From Actinacidiphila glaucinigra (GTDB taxonomy: Bacteria; Actinomycetota; Actinomycetes; Streptomycetales; Streptomycetaceae): a stretch of 64,000 nt of DNA. Positions 8,201 to 15,021 of this stretch are shown in pieces. Location of the stretch: contig NZ_FZOF01000005.1 in assembly GCF_900188405.1 (NCBI RefSeq), forward strand, positions 434,001 through 498,000. The letters are read 5' to 3'. Position 1 is the stretch's first letter, and each line of letters begins with the position of its first letter. The notes under the pieces were generated by a model. The model was not told the origin of the DNA and ran no database searches. It worked only from the letters and a program-made list of their open reading frames with translations. Position numbers and translations under genes: made by a program.

Positions 8201-9008
8201 GCTGTCGTCCGCCGGCGCCGAGCGCACCGACTGGGTGACCCCGTCGGGTGAGGCGACCTGGATGGAGGAGGCCGCCAACGGCATCCGCTCGATCCAGTTC
8301 TCCGGGCTGGTCGGCTACCCGGCCGGGCGCACCACCGACGTCCAGTGGTTCGGGCCCGTGGAGCACCCGCGGATGAACGAGAGCCAGTGGCTGCCGCAGC
8401 GCAACGGCGACGTCCTCGACGTCACCATCCCGGCCTGGGGTGACGGCGGCCGCGACCACGCGGGTGTGGTCGGTCCGGGCACCACCTCCCAGGTGAACGA
8501 GCTCTACCGGGGCGGCGACCTCGTCACCCGCACCGAGGGCGGCTGGCTGGGCGGCGACGTCCCGGCGGCGTCCGGCCGGTACCGGCTGGTGACGTCCACC
8601 GAGCGGACGGAGGGGTACCCGTACTCCACCGCGACCCGCACCGAGTGGGGCTTCTCCTCCGCGACGCCGGGCACGGACGACCCGCAGGTGCTCCCGCTCC
8701 TGCAGCTCGACTACGGGATCCGCACCGATGCGGGCGGCGCCGCGCGGCGCGACGCCGAACTCACGGTGAGCGCCTCCCCGTTGCCGGGCGTGTCGGCCGG
8801 GCGGGTCAGCACCGACGCGGTGGAGGTCTCGTACGACGACGGCCGGACGTGGCACCGGGCCTCGCTGCGCGGCGCGGAGGACGGCGCCGCCCGGGTCCGC
8901 CTGGACGCGCCGCGACGCGCCGAGTTCCTGTCGCTGCGCGTGCGCGCCTCGGACAAGCGCGGCAACACGGTGACGCAGACGGTGATCCGGGCGACCGGCC
9001 TGGCCTGA
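5271..9008 (+). CDS. S8 (subtilisin-like) secreted serine peptidase, 1245 residues
   Basis: The GTG start is preceded by AAGGA at a normal distance. A Sec-type signal peptide (RPLFPGRTGLPIVAG...PPAAAS) is followed by a propeptide-like region to about residue 235. The catalytic triad is Asp252 (VLDTGYDPGHPD), His284 (HGHGTHVAS) and Ser459 (GTSMATPHVAG), with the oxyanion Asn in IAAGNSG. About 750 residues follow the catalytic domain, including a PA-like insertion (GKVAVVRYTG) and beta-rich segments shared with the truncated paralogue upstream. It probably degrades extracellular protein. The catalytic cores of the two paralogues align almost without gaps, pointing to an old tandem duplication. 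A terminator hairpin follows. Confidence 0.95.
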   Translation: MRPLFPGRTGLPIVAGVAAVLMVIPPAAASDHAAAGSPSDSVTVTGGAPAGSTPRTVTLITGDRVTVAPGGDGRASVTVEGPRGHRADARITTRQGDTYVYPFAAERYVAAGLLDTDLFNVTRLIADGYDDARSKGLPVILTYSSDARRRLAAPALPEGATGARALTSIDSTATTQDHDQAAEFWADLTGPATAQTTAKAKAGGLALTGGVRKVWLDGKVKADLADSVAQIGAPDVWAGGDTGQGVDVAVLDTGYDPGHPDLDGVVTDSRSFVPGEDVDDHHGHGTHVASTIAGSGAASDGKEKGVAPGVRLHVGKVLSNAGSGSDSWIISGMEWAAREAKARVVSMSLGSDQPTDGTDPMSQAVNELSAETGTLFTIAAGNSGPYEGTVAAPGAADAALTVGAVDSSDAIADFSSRGPRFRDDAMKPEITAPGVDILAARSQWAPFGTGSYATLSGTSMATPHVAGVAALVAAKHPDWNGARIKDALVSTSVATPDIPADSGGNGRVDAVAATSSTLVATATADAGIHPPGGEAGGTVTRTVEWANSGDTAVTVTPRLDAGDAPEGLFTVTDRQVTVPAHGTASTTVTTTLDRAPAGSRFTGHVEGVVDGKAVTRTLLAVSTRDEYHHLRVHVTDRAGDPMVGLVMYQRKGDEYAQALYTDLDGVLDTVVPPGTYTVWTWGAVRGVHGESSYGRALLARTGVVVGNADTDTTLDGTKLRRTEVVTPKTSTDSDIRMDFNQSFKDGSPAITDTATVGDGFDSVWALPMPKASGGDLAYTARWRMQQPLLALSSGDQVFDDLWLQPGSGRPAEGTGTLPAVFAGKGTAAEYASAGAKGKVAVVRYTGDDDQITDAQKAGVALLVVVNDLDGRLREPVRRTTLVVAGISRTEGETLIGRIQDSRSGSVPMRVVGHAETDYLYDLVHTWHGTIPQTQRYAPAEHRLARVDVGFRNEPGTEVDEFRYDIQPYLGVKVGGTRLSSAGAERTDWVTPSGEATWMEEAANGIRSIQFSGLVGYPAGRTTDVQWFGPVEHPRMNESQWLPQRNGDVLDVTIPAWGDGGRDHAGVVGPGTTSQVNELYRGGDLVTRTEGGWLGGDVPAASGRYRLVTSTERTEGYPYSTATRTEWGFSSATPGTDDPQVLPLLQLDYGIRTDAGGAARRDAELTVSASPLPGVSAGRVSTDAVEVSYDDGRTWHRASLRGAEDGAARVRLDAPRRAEFLSLRVRASDKRGNTVTQTVIRATGLA

Positions 9009-9022
9009 TCCGCGTCCGCACA

Positions 9023-9058
9023 CAGCGCGGCCGGTCCCCTCGGGGGCCGGCCGCGCTG
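9023..9058 (+). terminator. Hairpin terminator after the second subtilase
   Basis: A 17-bp GC-rich stem (9023-9039 with 9042-9058) with one G-T wobble begins 14 bp after the stop codon. It has no clear U-tract. Confidence 0.7.
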
Positions 9059-9196
9059 CCGTTCCCCGGCGCTCCCCCGTTGCCCCGAACCGGCAACGGG
9101 GAGGCGGCGTCCGCTGCCGGCAGCGGACCTGGCCGGCCCTCGGCCCGGCATGATCGGATGGGAGGTGCGGGAGGCGTACGCGGGTGGGGAGACACG

Positions 9197-9991
9197 GTGG
9201 AACAGGTGGAACGGAACAGGTCGTCGGCCGTGGTGTGGCTGCTGATCGCCGTGACGGCACTGGCCGTCGGGGTGGCGATGGTCTTCCTCACGCGTGACGC
9301 GCTGGAGCGGGAACGGGAGTTCCGCGCCGCGCCGCCGTGCGCCTCGGCACCGGTCGAGGTGTCGGAGTGCCGGTGGGAGCAGCGGTTCACCGTACGGTCG
9401 GTGGACACCCACAGCGGCAAGCGGCAGTCGCCCGAGGCGGACTTCCTGCTGCCCTCCGGAAAACCGTGGCACCTGACCTTCCGCCGGACGGGCCCGGTGC
9501 TCTCGCAGCTGGAGCCGGACGACAAGGTCGTCGGCCTCATCTGGCGGGGGCAGGTCGTCGAGGTGCGGGACGCCGCGGGAACCTGGCAGGAGACGAGCGA
9601 CGGGCCCCTGGAGTGGCCGGAGGACCGCCTCGTCGGCGCGCTCGCCGGACTCTCGACCGGCCTGATGGCGCTCGTCGGCGCGTTGTGGGCGCTCTTCACG
9701 CGGGGGCCGCGGCACGCGCGCGCGGCGAGGGTGGTGCGGTGGCACGGCGTCCCCATGGGCGTCGCGGCCGTCGTGGTGCTCTGGGTGCAGGCCGCCGGCG
9801 AGTGGCCGATGTGGTCCATCCCGGCGGTCTGGGGACCGCTGGCGCTGCTCCTTCTCGCCTCGGCGGCGGCCTTCGCCGCGGCGGCGCTCCGCGGCGAACT
9901 CGGCTACGAGGCCCCGTCCTCCGCGGGGTCGCCCCGGGCGCCGGGAGGCCTGCCGGGCGCGGGCTCGGGGCCGGGGACCGTACGTGCCTGA
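9197..9991 (+). CDS. Hypothetical membrane protein
   Basis: A GTG start at 9197 preceded by a purine-rich GGGTGGGGA gives 264 residues; the open frame extends upstream but without coding character. One hydrophobic helix near residues 10-32 is followed by an extracytoplasmic-like domain of about 100 residues with two cysteines (PPCASAPVEVSECRW). Three more hydrophobic helices follow from about residue 137 and the tail is Gly/Pro/Ala-rich. This layout recalls actinobacterial DUF3592-like membrane proteins, but I cannot assign it. The gene lies between two peptidase genes and ends in a terminator shared with the opposite strand. Confidence 0.8.
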   Translation: MEQVERNRSSAVVWLLIAVTALAVGVAMVFLTRDALEREREFRAAPPCASAPVEVSECRWEQRFTVRSVDTHSGKRQSPEADFLLPSGKPWHLTFRRTGPVLSQLEPDDKVVGLIWRGQVVEVRDAAGTWQETSDGPLEWPEDRLVGALAGLSTGLMALVGALWALFTRGPRHARAARVVRWHGVPMGVAAVVVLWVQAAGEWPMWSIPAVWGPLALLLLASAAAFAAAALRGELGYEAPSSAGSPRAPGGLPGAGSGPGTVRA

Positions 9992-10015
9992 TCCGGCCGG
10001 GCGCCATGACGAAAC

Positions 10016-10051
10016 GGTGCCGGCCCCCTCGTCACCGAGGGGGCCGGCACC
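10016..10051. terminator. Bidirectional terminator between convergent genes
   Basis: A perfect 16-bp stem with the 4-nt loop TCAC lies between the stop codons of the membrane protein gene (9991) and the minus-strand subtilase (10067). Position and symmetry suit termination in both directions. Confidence 0.85.
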
Positions 10052-10066
10052 GTCGCGTGGGGCCCG

Positions 10067-13063
10067 TCAGCCGATGGTGACGAGGGTGCCCGCCGCGTTC
10101 GGGTAGCCGATGTAGGCGGTAGCGGGACGGCCGGACGGGACGCCGCTCCACGAGGCGGTCAGCGTCAGCGGGACGCCGGGCTTCGTGGCGGGGTTCCGCG
10201 GTGTCACCGTGAACGTGCCCTGCGTCGGCGTGCTGTCCGGGCCGATCAGGTTGGCCTGGAAGGAGAACGGGAAGTCCGTCAGCTCCGGCTGGCCGCCCAG
10301 CGTCATGACGAGGGCCAGGTACTTGCCGGCCTTCATGCTCGGCAGGCTCACCACCGGCCGCGTCTGGTCCAGGGCGAGGTCACCGACGATGTACGGGTCC
10401 TGGCCGTCGCCCGGGTCGTACGCGATCAGCAGGGTGAGGCGGGCCTCGGGGTTGTCGGGCGTGACGAAGAACTGCCCGGCCTGCGTGCCCTCCGGCACCG
10501 TGAAGGCGAAGTCCTGCTCGGGCTTGTCGTTGGACACCGCGTTGCGGACCGGGGTGCCCGCGACCGGGCCGCGCGGGGTCAGTGCGAGCGAGGTGGTGCC
10601 CGGCGTCACCTGGAAGGAGACACTGCCGCTGCCCGCGGGGCCGGAGACCTGGTCGGGGGCGATCAGGCTCCACGGGGTCAGGACGACCGGGCTGCGCACG
10701 CCGGTGCGGCCGTGCCGCCAGGTGAGGTCACCGGTGACGGTCTCGCCGGACCGCCCGGTCGTCAGCTCGAAGCTGACGGTGAACCTGGCCTTCTGGCCCG
10801 CCCTGCTGAAGTGCAGTACGGAGGGGTGGACGGTGGCCTTGACCCCGGGCACCGAGATCGAGGCCCGGTAGGTGCCCGGCGTCACGGCCGTGACGGTACG
10901 GGTCACGGTCTGCGAGCCGACCATCCGCCCGATGGCGATCGACGGGTAGTTGAGGTCGCTGGGGTCCACGGCCTTCACCCCGCTGCCGGTGTCGACGCCC
11001 AGGCCCTCCAGGTAGCCCAGCCAGTCCTTCTCGGTGGAGTCGTAGACCAGGCCCGGTGCGAACATGCCCGCCGGCCGCACCTCACCGGCGCCCTGCGCGA
11101 ACAGGTCGGTGTTCTTCGCACCGGTCGCCGTCTTCGTGTCGACGGCGGTCGTCATCATCGCGGACTTCACGGCCATCGGCGACCACGAGGGGTGCTCGGC
11201 CAGGTAGAGCGCGGCAAGGCCGGCGATGTGCGGGGTCGCCATCGAGGTGCCGGTCATGAAGTCGTAGTCGTGGCCGAAGTTGGAGGCGGGCGCGACGGCC
11301 GCGAGGATGCCGACGCCCGGGGCGGCGATGTCGGGCTTGAGGAGGTCGCCGTTGTTCACGGTCGACGGACCGCGCGAGGAGAACGGCGCGATCTGCGGGT
11401 ACGGCTGGCCGGTCGTGCCGCCCGGGAGCAGGCTCGCCTCGGCCCCGGCGGTGGCGGCGTACGCCCGGACGTCGGTGGCACCGGGGGTGTTGAGGTGCAC
11501 CGTGGGCACCGCGTGCAGGTCGCCGTCGGTGTCGAGGTCGCTGACGTTGACCAGGACCATGCCGACGCCGCCGGCCCGCTGGACCTCGTGGGACTTGTCC
11601 ACACGCGGGTTGACGCCCCGGTCGCAGACGACGATCGCGCCGGCGGCCTTCACCGGGTCGAGGGTGCCGTCCTGGCACAGCGCGGCGTCACCGGCGGAGG
11701 CGGCGGCGTTCCTCACCTTCTCGGCAAGCACGAGGGGCTTCGGGCCGAGCGGGGAGTCGACGGTGGTGCTTCCGCCGACGTAGGTGTCGCCGTTGCCGAG
11801 GCGCACGGTGGCCTCATAGGGCGCCAGGGTGCTCGCGGCCACCGTGGTCGTCCACGGGGCGACGTTGTCGGCGGAGGACACCTCGGGACCGGAGTTGCCG
11901 GCGGCGGTGGCGACGAAGACGCCCGCGGCCGCGGCGGTGCGGAAGGCGGCCTGGACCGGGGAGTCCGGCGCGGTCTCGATGACCGAGCCCGCGGAGTAGT
12001 TGAGGACGTCGACGCCGTCGGCGACCGCCTGGTCGACGGCCGCGACGATGTCGGAGGTCATGCCGCCGCTGTCGCCGGCCGCCTTGCCGGTCCAGAACGC
12101 CTTGTAGACGGCGATCGCGGCGGCCGGCGCGACACCGGAGACCTCGCCGAGGTGCCGCCCGTCGACGGTGACGTCGACCCCGCTGTCGCCCGCGGCGGTG
12201 GAGGCGGTGTGCGTGCCGTGGCCCTCGCCGTCCCGCGCGGAGACGTAGTCCGCGCGGCGCTCGGCGGGCACCTGGGCCAGCCAGGCGTCGCCGAACCAAC
12301 GGGCACTGATCAGCTTGCTGTTGCAGGCGCCGACGGTGAACTCCTCGCCGGCCTGGCAGGTTCCGGTGAAGGTGCCGCCGTCCGCCTTCCGCATGACAAC
12401 CTTGTCGCCCTTGCGGTAGGGGCGGTACGGGTCCTTCGACGTGGGCCGCGCGGTGCCCAGCGGGGCGGCGGCGAAGGAGCGGCTCTCCGGCCAGATGCCG
12501 GTGTCGATGTCGCCGACGACGACACCGCGGCCGGCCTCCTTGGTGCCGCCGAGGGCCGACCACAGGCCGTGCCGCCCGGTGAGCCCGAGGAAGTCCTGCG
12601 AGTTCCGGTCGTCGGAGACCTTGTTGAGGGTGTCGGGCGCGACCGACAGCACTCCGGGGGCCTTGGAGAGTTCCGCCACCTGCGTGGCGGACAGGTCCGC
12701 GGTGAAGCCGTTGGTGACCACGGAGTACCGGCTCTTGATCCGCGCGCCCACCGAGGCCGCCGCGGCGCGCTGGGCGCCGGTGAGGTGCGCGCGGTAGCGC
12801 ACGGCGTCCGGGTCGGCCAGGTCGACCTTGGCGCCCGGCGCGGGGGCGGTGCCGGGTATGCCGTCGACTCCGCCGCGGTAGGCGGCGATCGGCCGGTCGG
12901 CGAGGGTGACGATGTAGCGGCCCGCGACGAGGTGGCCCGCCACCGGGACCGGCTCGGGCCCGGCCGCGGGAGCGGCCTGGGAGGGGACGGCGGACGACAG
13001 GGCCAGTGCGACGGCGGCGGCCGCCACCAGGGCGGCCGGTCTGATGCGTGACGTCGAGGTCAC
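10067..13063 (-). CDS. S8 secreted serine peptidase with I9 propeptide and PA domain
   Basis: The product has 998 residues. A signal peptide (residues 1-30, ending PSQAAPA) is followed by an inhibitor-I9-like propeptide (GRYIVTLADRPIAAY...KAPGVLSVAPD). The triad is Asp187 (GDIDTGIWPES), His282 (GEGHGTHTAS) and Ser607 (GTSMATPHIAG). The 325-residue gap between His and Ser accommodates a protease-associated domain, as in plant cucumisin-type subtilases. A C-terminal Fn3-like domain and a beta-sandwich follow. It differs in architecture from the twin peptidases upstream. It is divergent from a LuxR-type regulator 206 bp away that may control it. It shares a terminator with the convergent membrane protein gene. 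Confidence 0.95.
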   Translation of the reverse strand: MTSTSRIRPAALVAAAAVALALSSAVPSQAAPAAGPEPVPVAGHLVAGRYIVTLADRPIAAYRGGVDGIPGTAPAPGAKVDLADPDAVRYRAHLTGAQRAAAASVGARIKSRYSVVTNGFTADLSATQVAELSKAPGVLSVAPDTLNKVSDDRNSQDFLGLTGRHGLWSALGGTKEAGRGVVVGDIDTGIWPESRSFAAAPLGTARPTSKDPYRPYRKGDKVVMRKADGGTFTGTCQAGEEFTVGACNSKLISARWFGDAWLAQVPAERRADYVSARDGEGHGTHTASTAAGDSGVDVTVDGRHLGEVSGVAPAAAIAVYKAFWTGKAAGDSGGMTSDIVAAVDQAVADGVDVLNYSAGSVIETAPDSPVQAAFRTAAAAGVFVATAAGNSGPEVSSADNVAPWTTTVAASTLAPYEATVRLGNGDTYVGGSTTVDSPLGPKPLVLAEKVRNAAASAGDAALCQDGTLDPVKAAGAIVVCDRGVNPRVDKSHEVQRAGGVGMVLVNVSDLDTDGDLHAVPTVHLNTPGATDVRAYAATAGAEASLLPGGTTGQPYPQIAPFSSRGPSTVNNGDLLKPDIAAPGVGILAAVAPASNFGHDYDFMTGTSMATPHIAGLAALYLAEHPSWSPMAVKSAMMTTAVDTKTATGAKNTDLFAQGAGEVRPAGMFAPGLVYDSTEKDWLGYLEGLGVDTGSGVKAVDPSDLNYPSIAIGRMVGSQTVTRTVTAVTPGTYRASISVPGVKATVHPSVLHFSRAGQKARFTVSFELTTGRSGETVTGDLTWRHGRTGVRSPVVLTPWSLIAPDQVSGPAGSGSVSFQVTPGTTSLALTPRGPVAGTPVRNAVSNDKPEQDFAFTVPEGTQAGQFFVTPDNPEARLTLLIAYDPGDGQDPYIVGDLALDQTRPVVSLPSMKAGKYLALVMTLGGQPELTDFPFSFQANLIGPDSTPTQGTFTVTPRNPATKPGVPLTLTASWSGVPSGRPATAYIGYPNAAGTLVTIG

Positions 13064-13269
13064 GTTCGGTCCTCCAGAGGGAAGAGGCCAGGGACGTCAC
13101 CGCGCGTCGGAGCGCGGTGGGGTGTGCGGGGGCGGGTACGGAACCGCCGCTCCCGGTGCGGGTGTGAGGAACGATTCAAAAGTGAACGTCCCACGACCGT
13201 TCGATGTCCAGATAATCTTGTGGCGTCTTCGGACAGCTGGCGGACCACGCCATCACGAGGAGCGCGTAC

Positions 13270-14256
13270 GTGCTGCAGGCCCTGGGTATCAGCGAGTTCG
13301 ACGAGGACGTCTACCGCGCCTTCCTCAACCGGGCCGGCCTCGACGCACAGGAGTACGCCGGAACGGCCGGAGTCTCCCCGGAGCGCGTCCGCCACGCCGT
13401 GGCACGGCTGGCCGGGCTCGGTCTCCTGCGCCGCGACGGACGGGGCGAGTTCCGCCCCGTCGGGCCCGGTACCGCGCTCACCGCCCTGCTCGACCGGCGC
13501 CGGCTGGAGGCCGAGGCCGCCTTCGCAGGGGTGCGGTCGGTCGTCGACGACCTCGCCGAGGAGTACCGGGCCGGACGGCTGCGCAGCGACCCGGGCAGCC
13601 TGGTGGAGGTGCTTTCGGGACGCGATGTCGTCGCGCCGCGCATCGACGAGCTCAACCGCTCGGTCAGCACGCACATATGGATCCTCGACAAGCCGCCCTA
13701 CCTCGACCGCGCGGACGGGCTCCCGCACACCAACGAGGCGGAGAAGGCGTCGACCGCCGCGTGGGCGCGCGACGGAGTCGACATCCGCTCGGTCTACTGC
13801 CCGGAGTCCATGGAGCGGCCCGGCCGGTTCGAGACGGTGCTGGAGATGGCCGCGCTCGGCGAGCAGGCCCGGATGCTGCCCAGCCTCCCCTTCAAGCTGC
13901 ACATCATCGACCGCCGCGTGGCCCTCGTCCCGCTGGTCGGCGGAGTCTACGACAGCCTCGCCGTCGTGCACCCGTCCGGTCTGCTGGACGCCCTCATCGA
14001 GCTGTACGAGGCGTACTGGGCCAGGGCCGAACCGATCGGCGCACCGGCCCGGACGGCCGGCGGGGAGGGACCCACCCCGGAGGAGGTCGCGCTGCTGACG
14101 ATGCTCCGTGCCGGGCTCAAGGACCAGGCGATCGCCCGTCAACTGGGCTTGAGCACACGGACGGCGACCCGCCGCATCGCGGCGCTCATGGCACGGCTGG
14201 ACGCGAACACGCGCTTCCAGGCCGGGTCGGAGGCCCATGCGCGTGGCTGGATCTGA
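13270..14256 (+). CDS. LuxR/TrmB-like transcriptional regulator
   Basis: The product has 328 residues from GTG. The N-terminal winged helix (FDEDVYRAFLNRAGLDAQEYAG...VSPERVRHAVARLAGLGLL) resembles TrmB-type domains. The middle part recalls phospholipase-D-like effector regions of TrmB-type regulators. The C-terminus carries a LuxR-type helix-turn-helix (LTMLRAGLKDQAIARQLGLSTRTATRRIAALMARL). Many Streptomyces encode such proteins next to secreted-enzyme genes. The divergent placement suggests regulation of the 998-residue subtilase. A possible -10 (GATAAT, 13211-13216) lies upstream, but I see no convincing -35. Confidence 0.9.
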   Translation: MLQALGISEFDEDVYRAFLNRAGLDAQEYAGTAGVSPERVRHAVARLAGLGLLRRDGRGEFRPVGPGTALTALLDRRRLEAEAAFAGVRSVVDDLAEEYRAGRLRSDPGSLVEVLSGRDVVAPRIDELNRSVSTHIWILDKPPYLDRADGLPHTNEAEKASTAAWARDGVDIRSVYCPESMERPGRFETVLEMAALGEQARMLPSLPFKLHIIDRRVALVPLVGGVYDSLAVVHPSGLLDALIELYEAYWARAEPIGAPARTAGGEGPTPEEVALLTMLRAGLKDQAIARQLGLSTRTATRRIAALMARLDANTRFQAGSEAHARGWI

Positions 14257-14341
14257 TCCGTCCTGACGGCACATCACACCGGAACCGATCACATGCGGCC
14301 AAGTGCACACGGAGCGGGCCGAGACGGGTCACCATCGGCGT

Positions 14342-14974
14342 ATGAACGCATCCGCGACCGCCGCCCTCACCCCGCTCCCCGACGGGGTCTGGTCCACCCT
14401 GTCCGCCGCCCGCGAGGCGTACCGCGCCGCCGTCCCGGCCGCGTACGACGAGGTGCTGACGGAGGTCGCGGAGCGTGCCCGGGACACCGGAAGCCTCGGC
14501 AAGACGGACATCGCCGCGCTGGTGGTGTGGAAGCGGCTGCAGGCGAGCACCGCGTGGGTCGTCGAGCTGATGAACCTGCGCGACGCGGAGGTCCGGGCCG
14601 TCACGTCCGGGGCCGTGGACGCGGTCCGCGACCCGCAGGCCCCGCGCGGCGCGGCCGCCCGCGAGGGCCGCAGGGCCCTGCTCCCCCTGCCCGGCTGCCG
14701 CAACGGCGACGCACTGGCCTCGGCACTGCTCACCGCCGCCGCACCGGACCGGATGGCCGTCTACGACCGCCGCGCGCAGTTCGGCCTGGAGCGGCTGGGC
14801 TACCAGTTGACGTCGGCGCCGGGCCGCTACGGCCGCTACATGGACCTCCTCGACGACCTCCTCGTCCGCTCCGGCCCCGTCGCGGACGGCTGGACCGCCC
14901 GCGACATGGACACGGCCCTGTACTGGCTCGGCCGCCAGGCCGCGCCGGCGCCCGGGGACGCCGAGGAGGAGTAG
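14342..14974 (+). CDS. Hypothetical protein
   Basis: The product has 210 residues from ATG 14342; the frame is open to 14303 but without an earlier good start. The sequence is soluble and helix-rich with no signal peptide. Features include an N-terminal segment (DGVWSTLSAAREAYRAAVPAAYDEVLTEVAERA) and a C-terminal part with many Tyr/Arg residues (RMAVYDRRAQFGLERLGYQL) and an acidic tail (GDAEEE). I do not recognise the family. It stands between a LuxR regulator and the convergent GH36 gene. Confidence 0.8.
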   Translation: MNASATAALTPLPDGVWSTLSAAREAYRAAVPAAYDEVLTEVAERARDTGSLGKTDIAALVVWKRLQASTAWVVELMNLRDAEVRAVTSGAVDAVRDPQAPRGAAAREGRRALLPLPGCRNGDALASALLTAAAPDRMAVYDRRAQFGLERLGYQLTSAPGRYGRYMDLLDDLLVRSGPVADGWTARDMDTALYWLGRQAAPAPGDAEEE

Positions 14975-15021
14975 GGGGACGGGCGAGCGAGAAGCGATCC
15001 GGGCCCGGGGCGCGGGGTGGG

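Noticed and set aside
5217-9260. 1347-codon open frame on the minus strand, antisense to the second subtilase
   Set aside because: Long antisense frames arise from extreme GC3 bias. The plus frame has a signal peptide and a full catalytic triad, whereas the antisense product is Gly/Arg/Ala/Val-rich with no domains.
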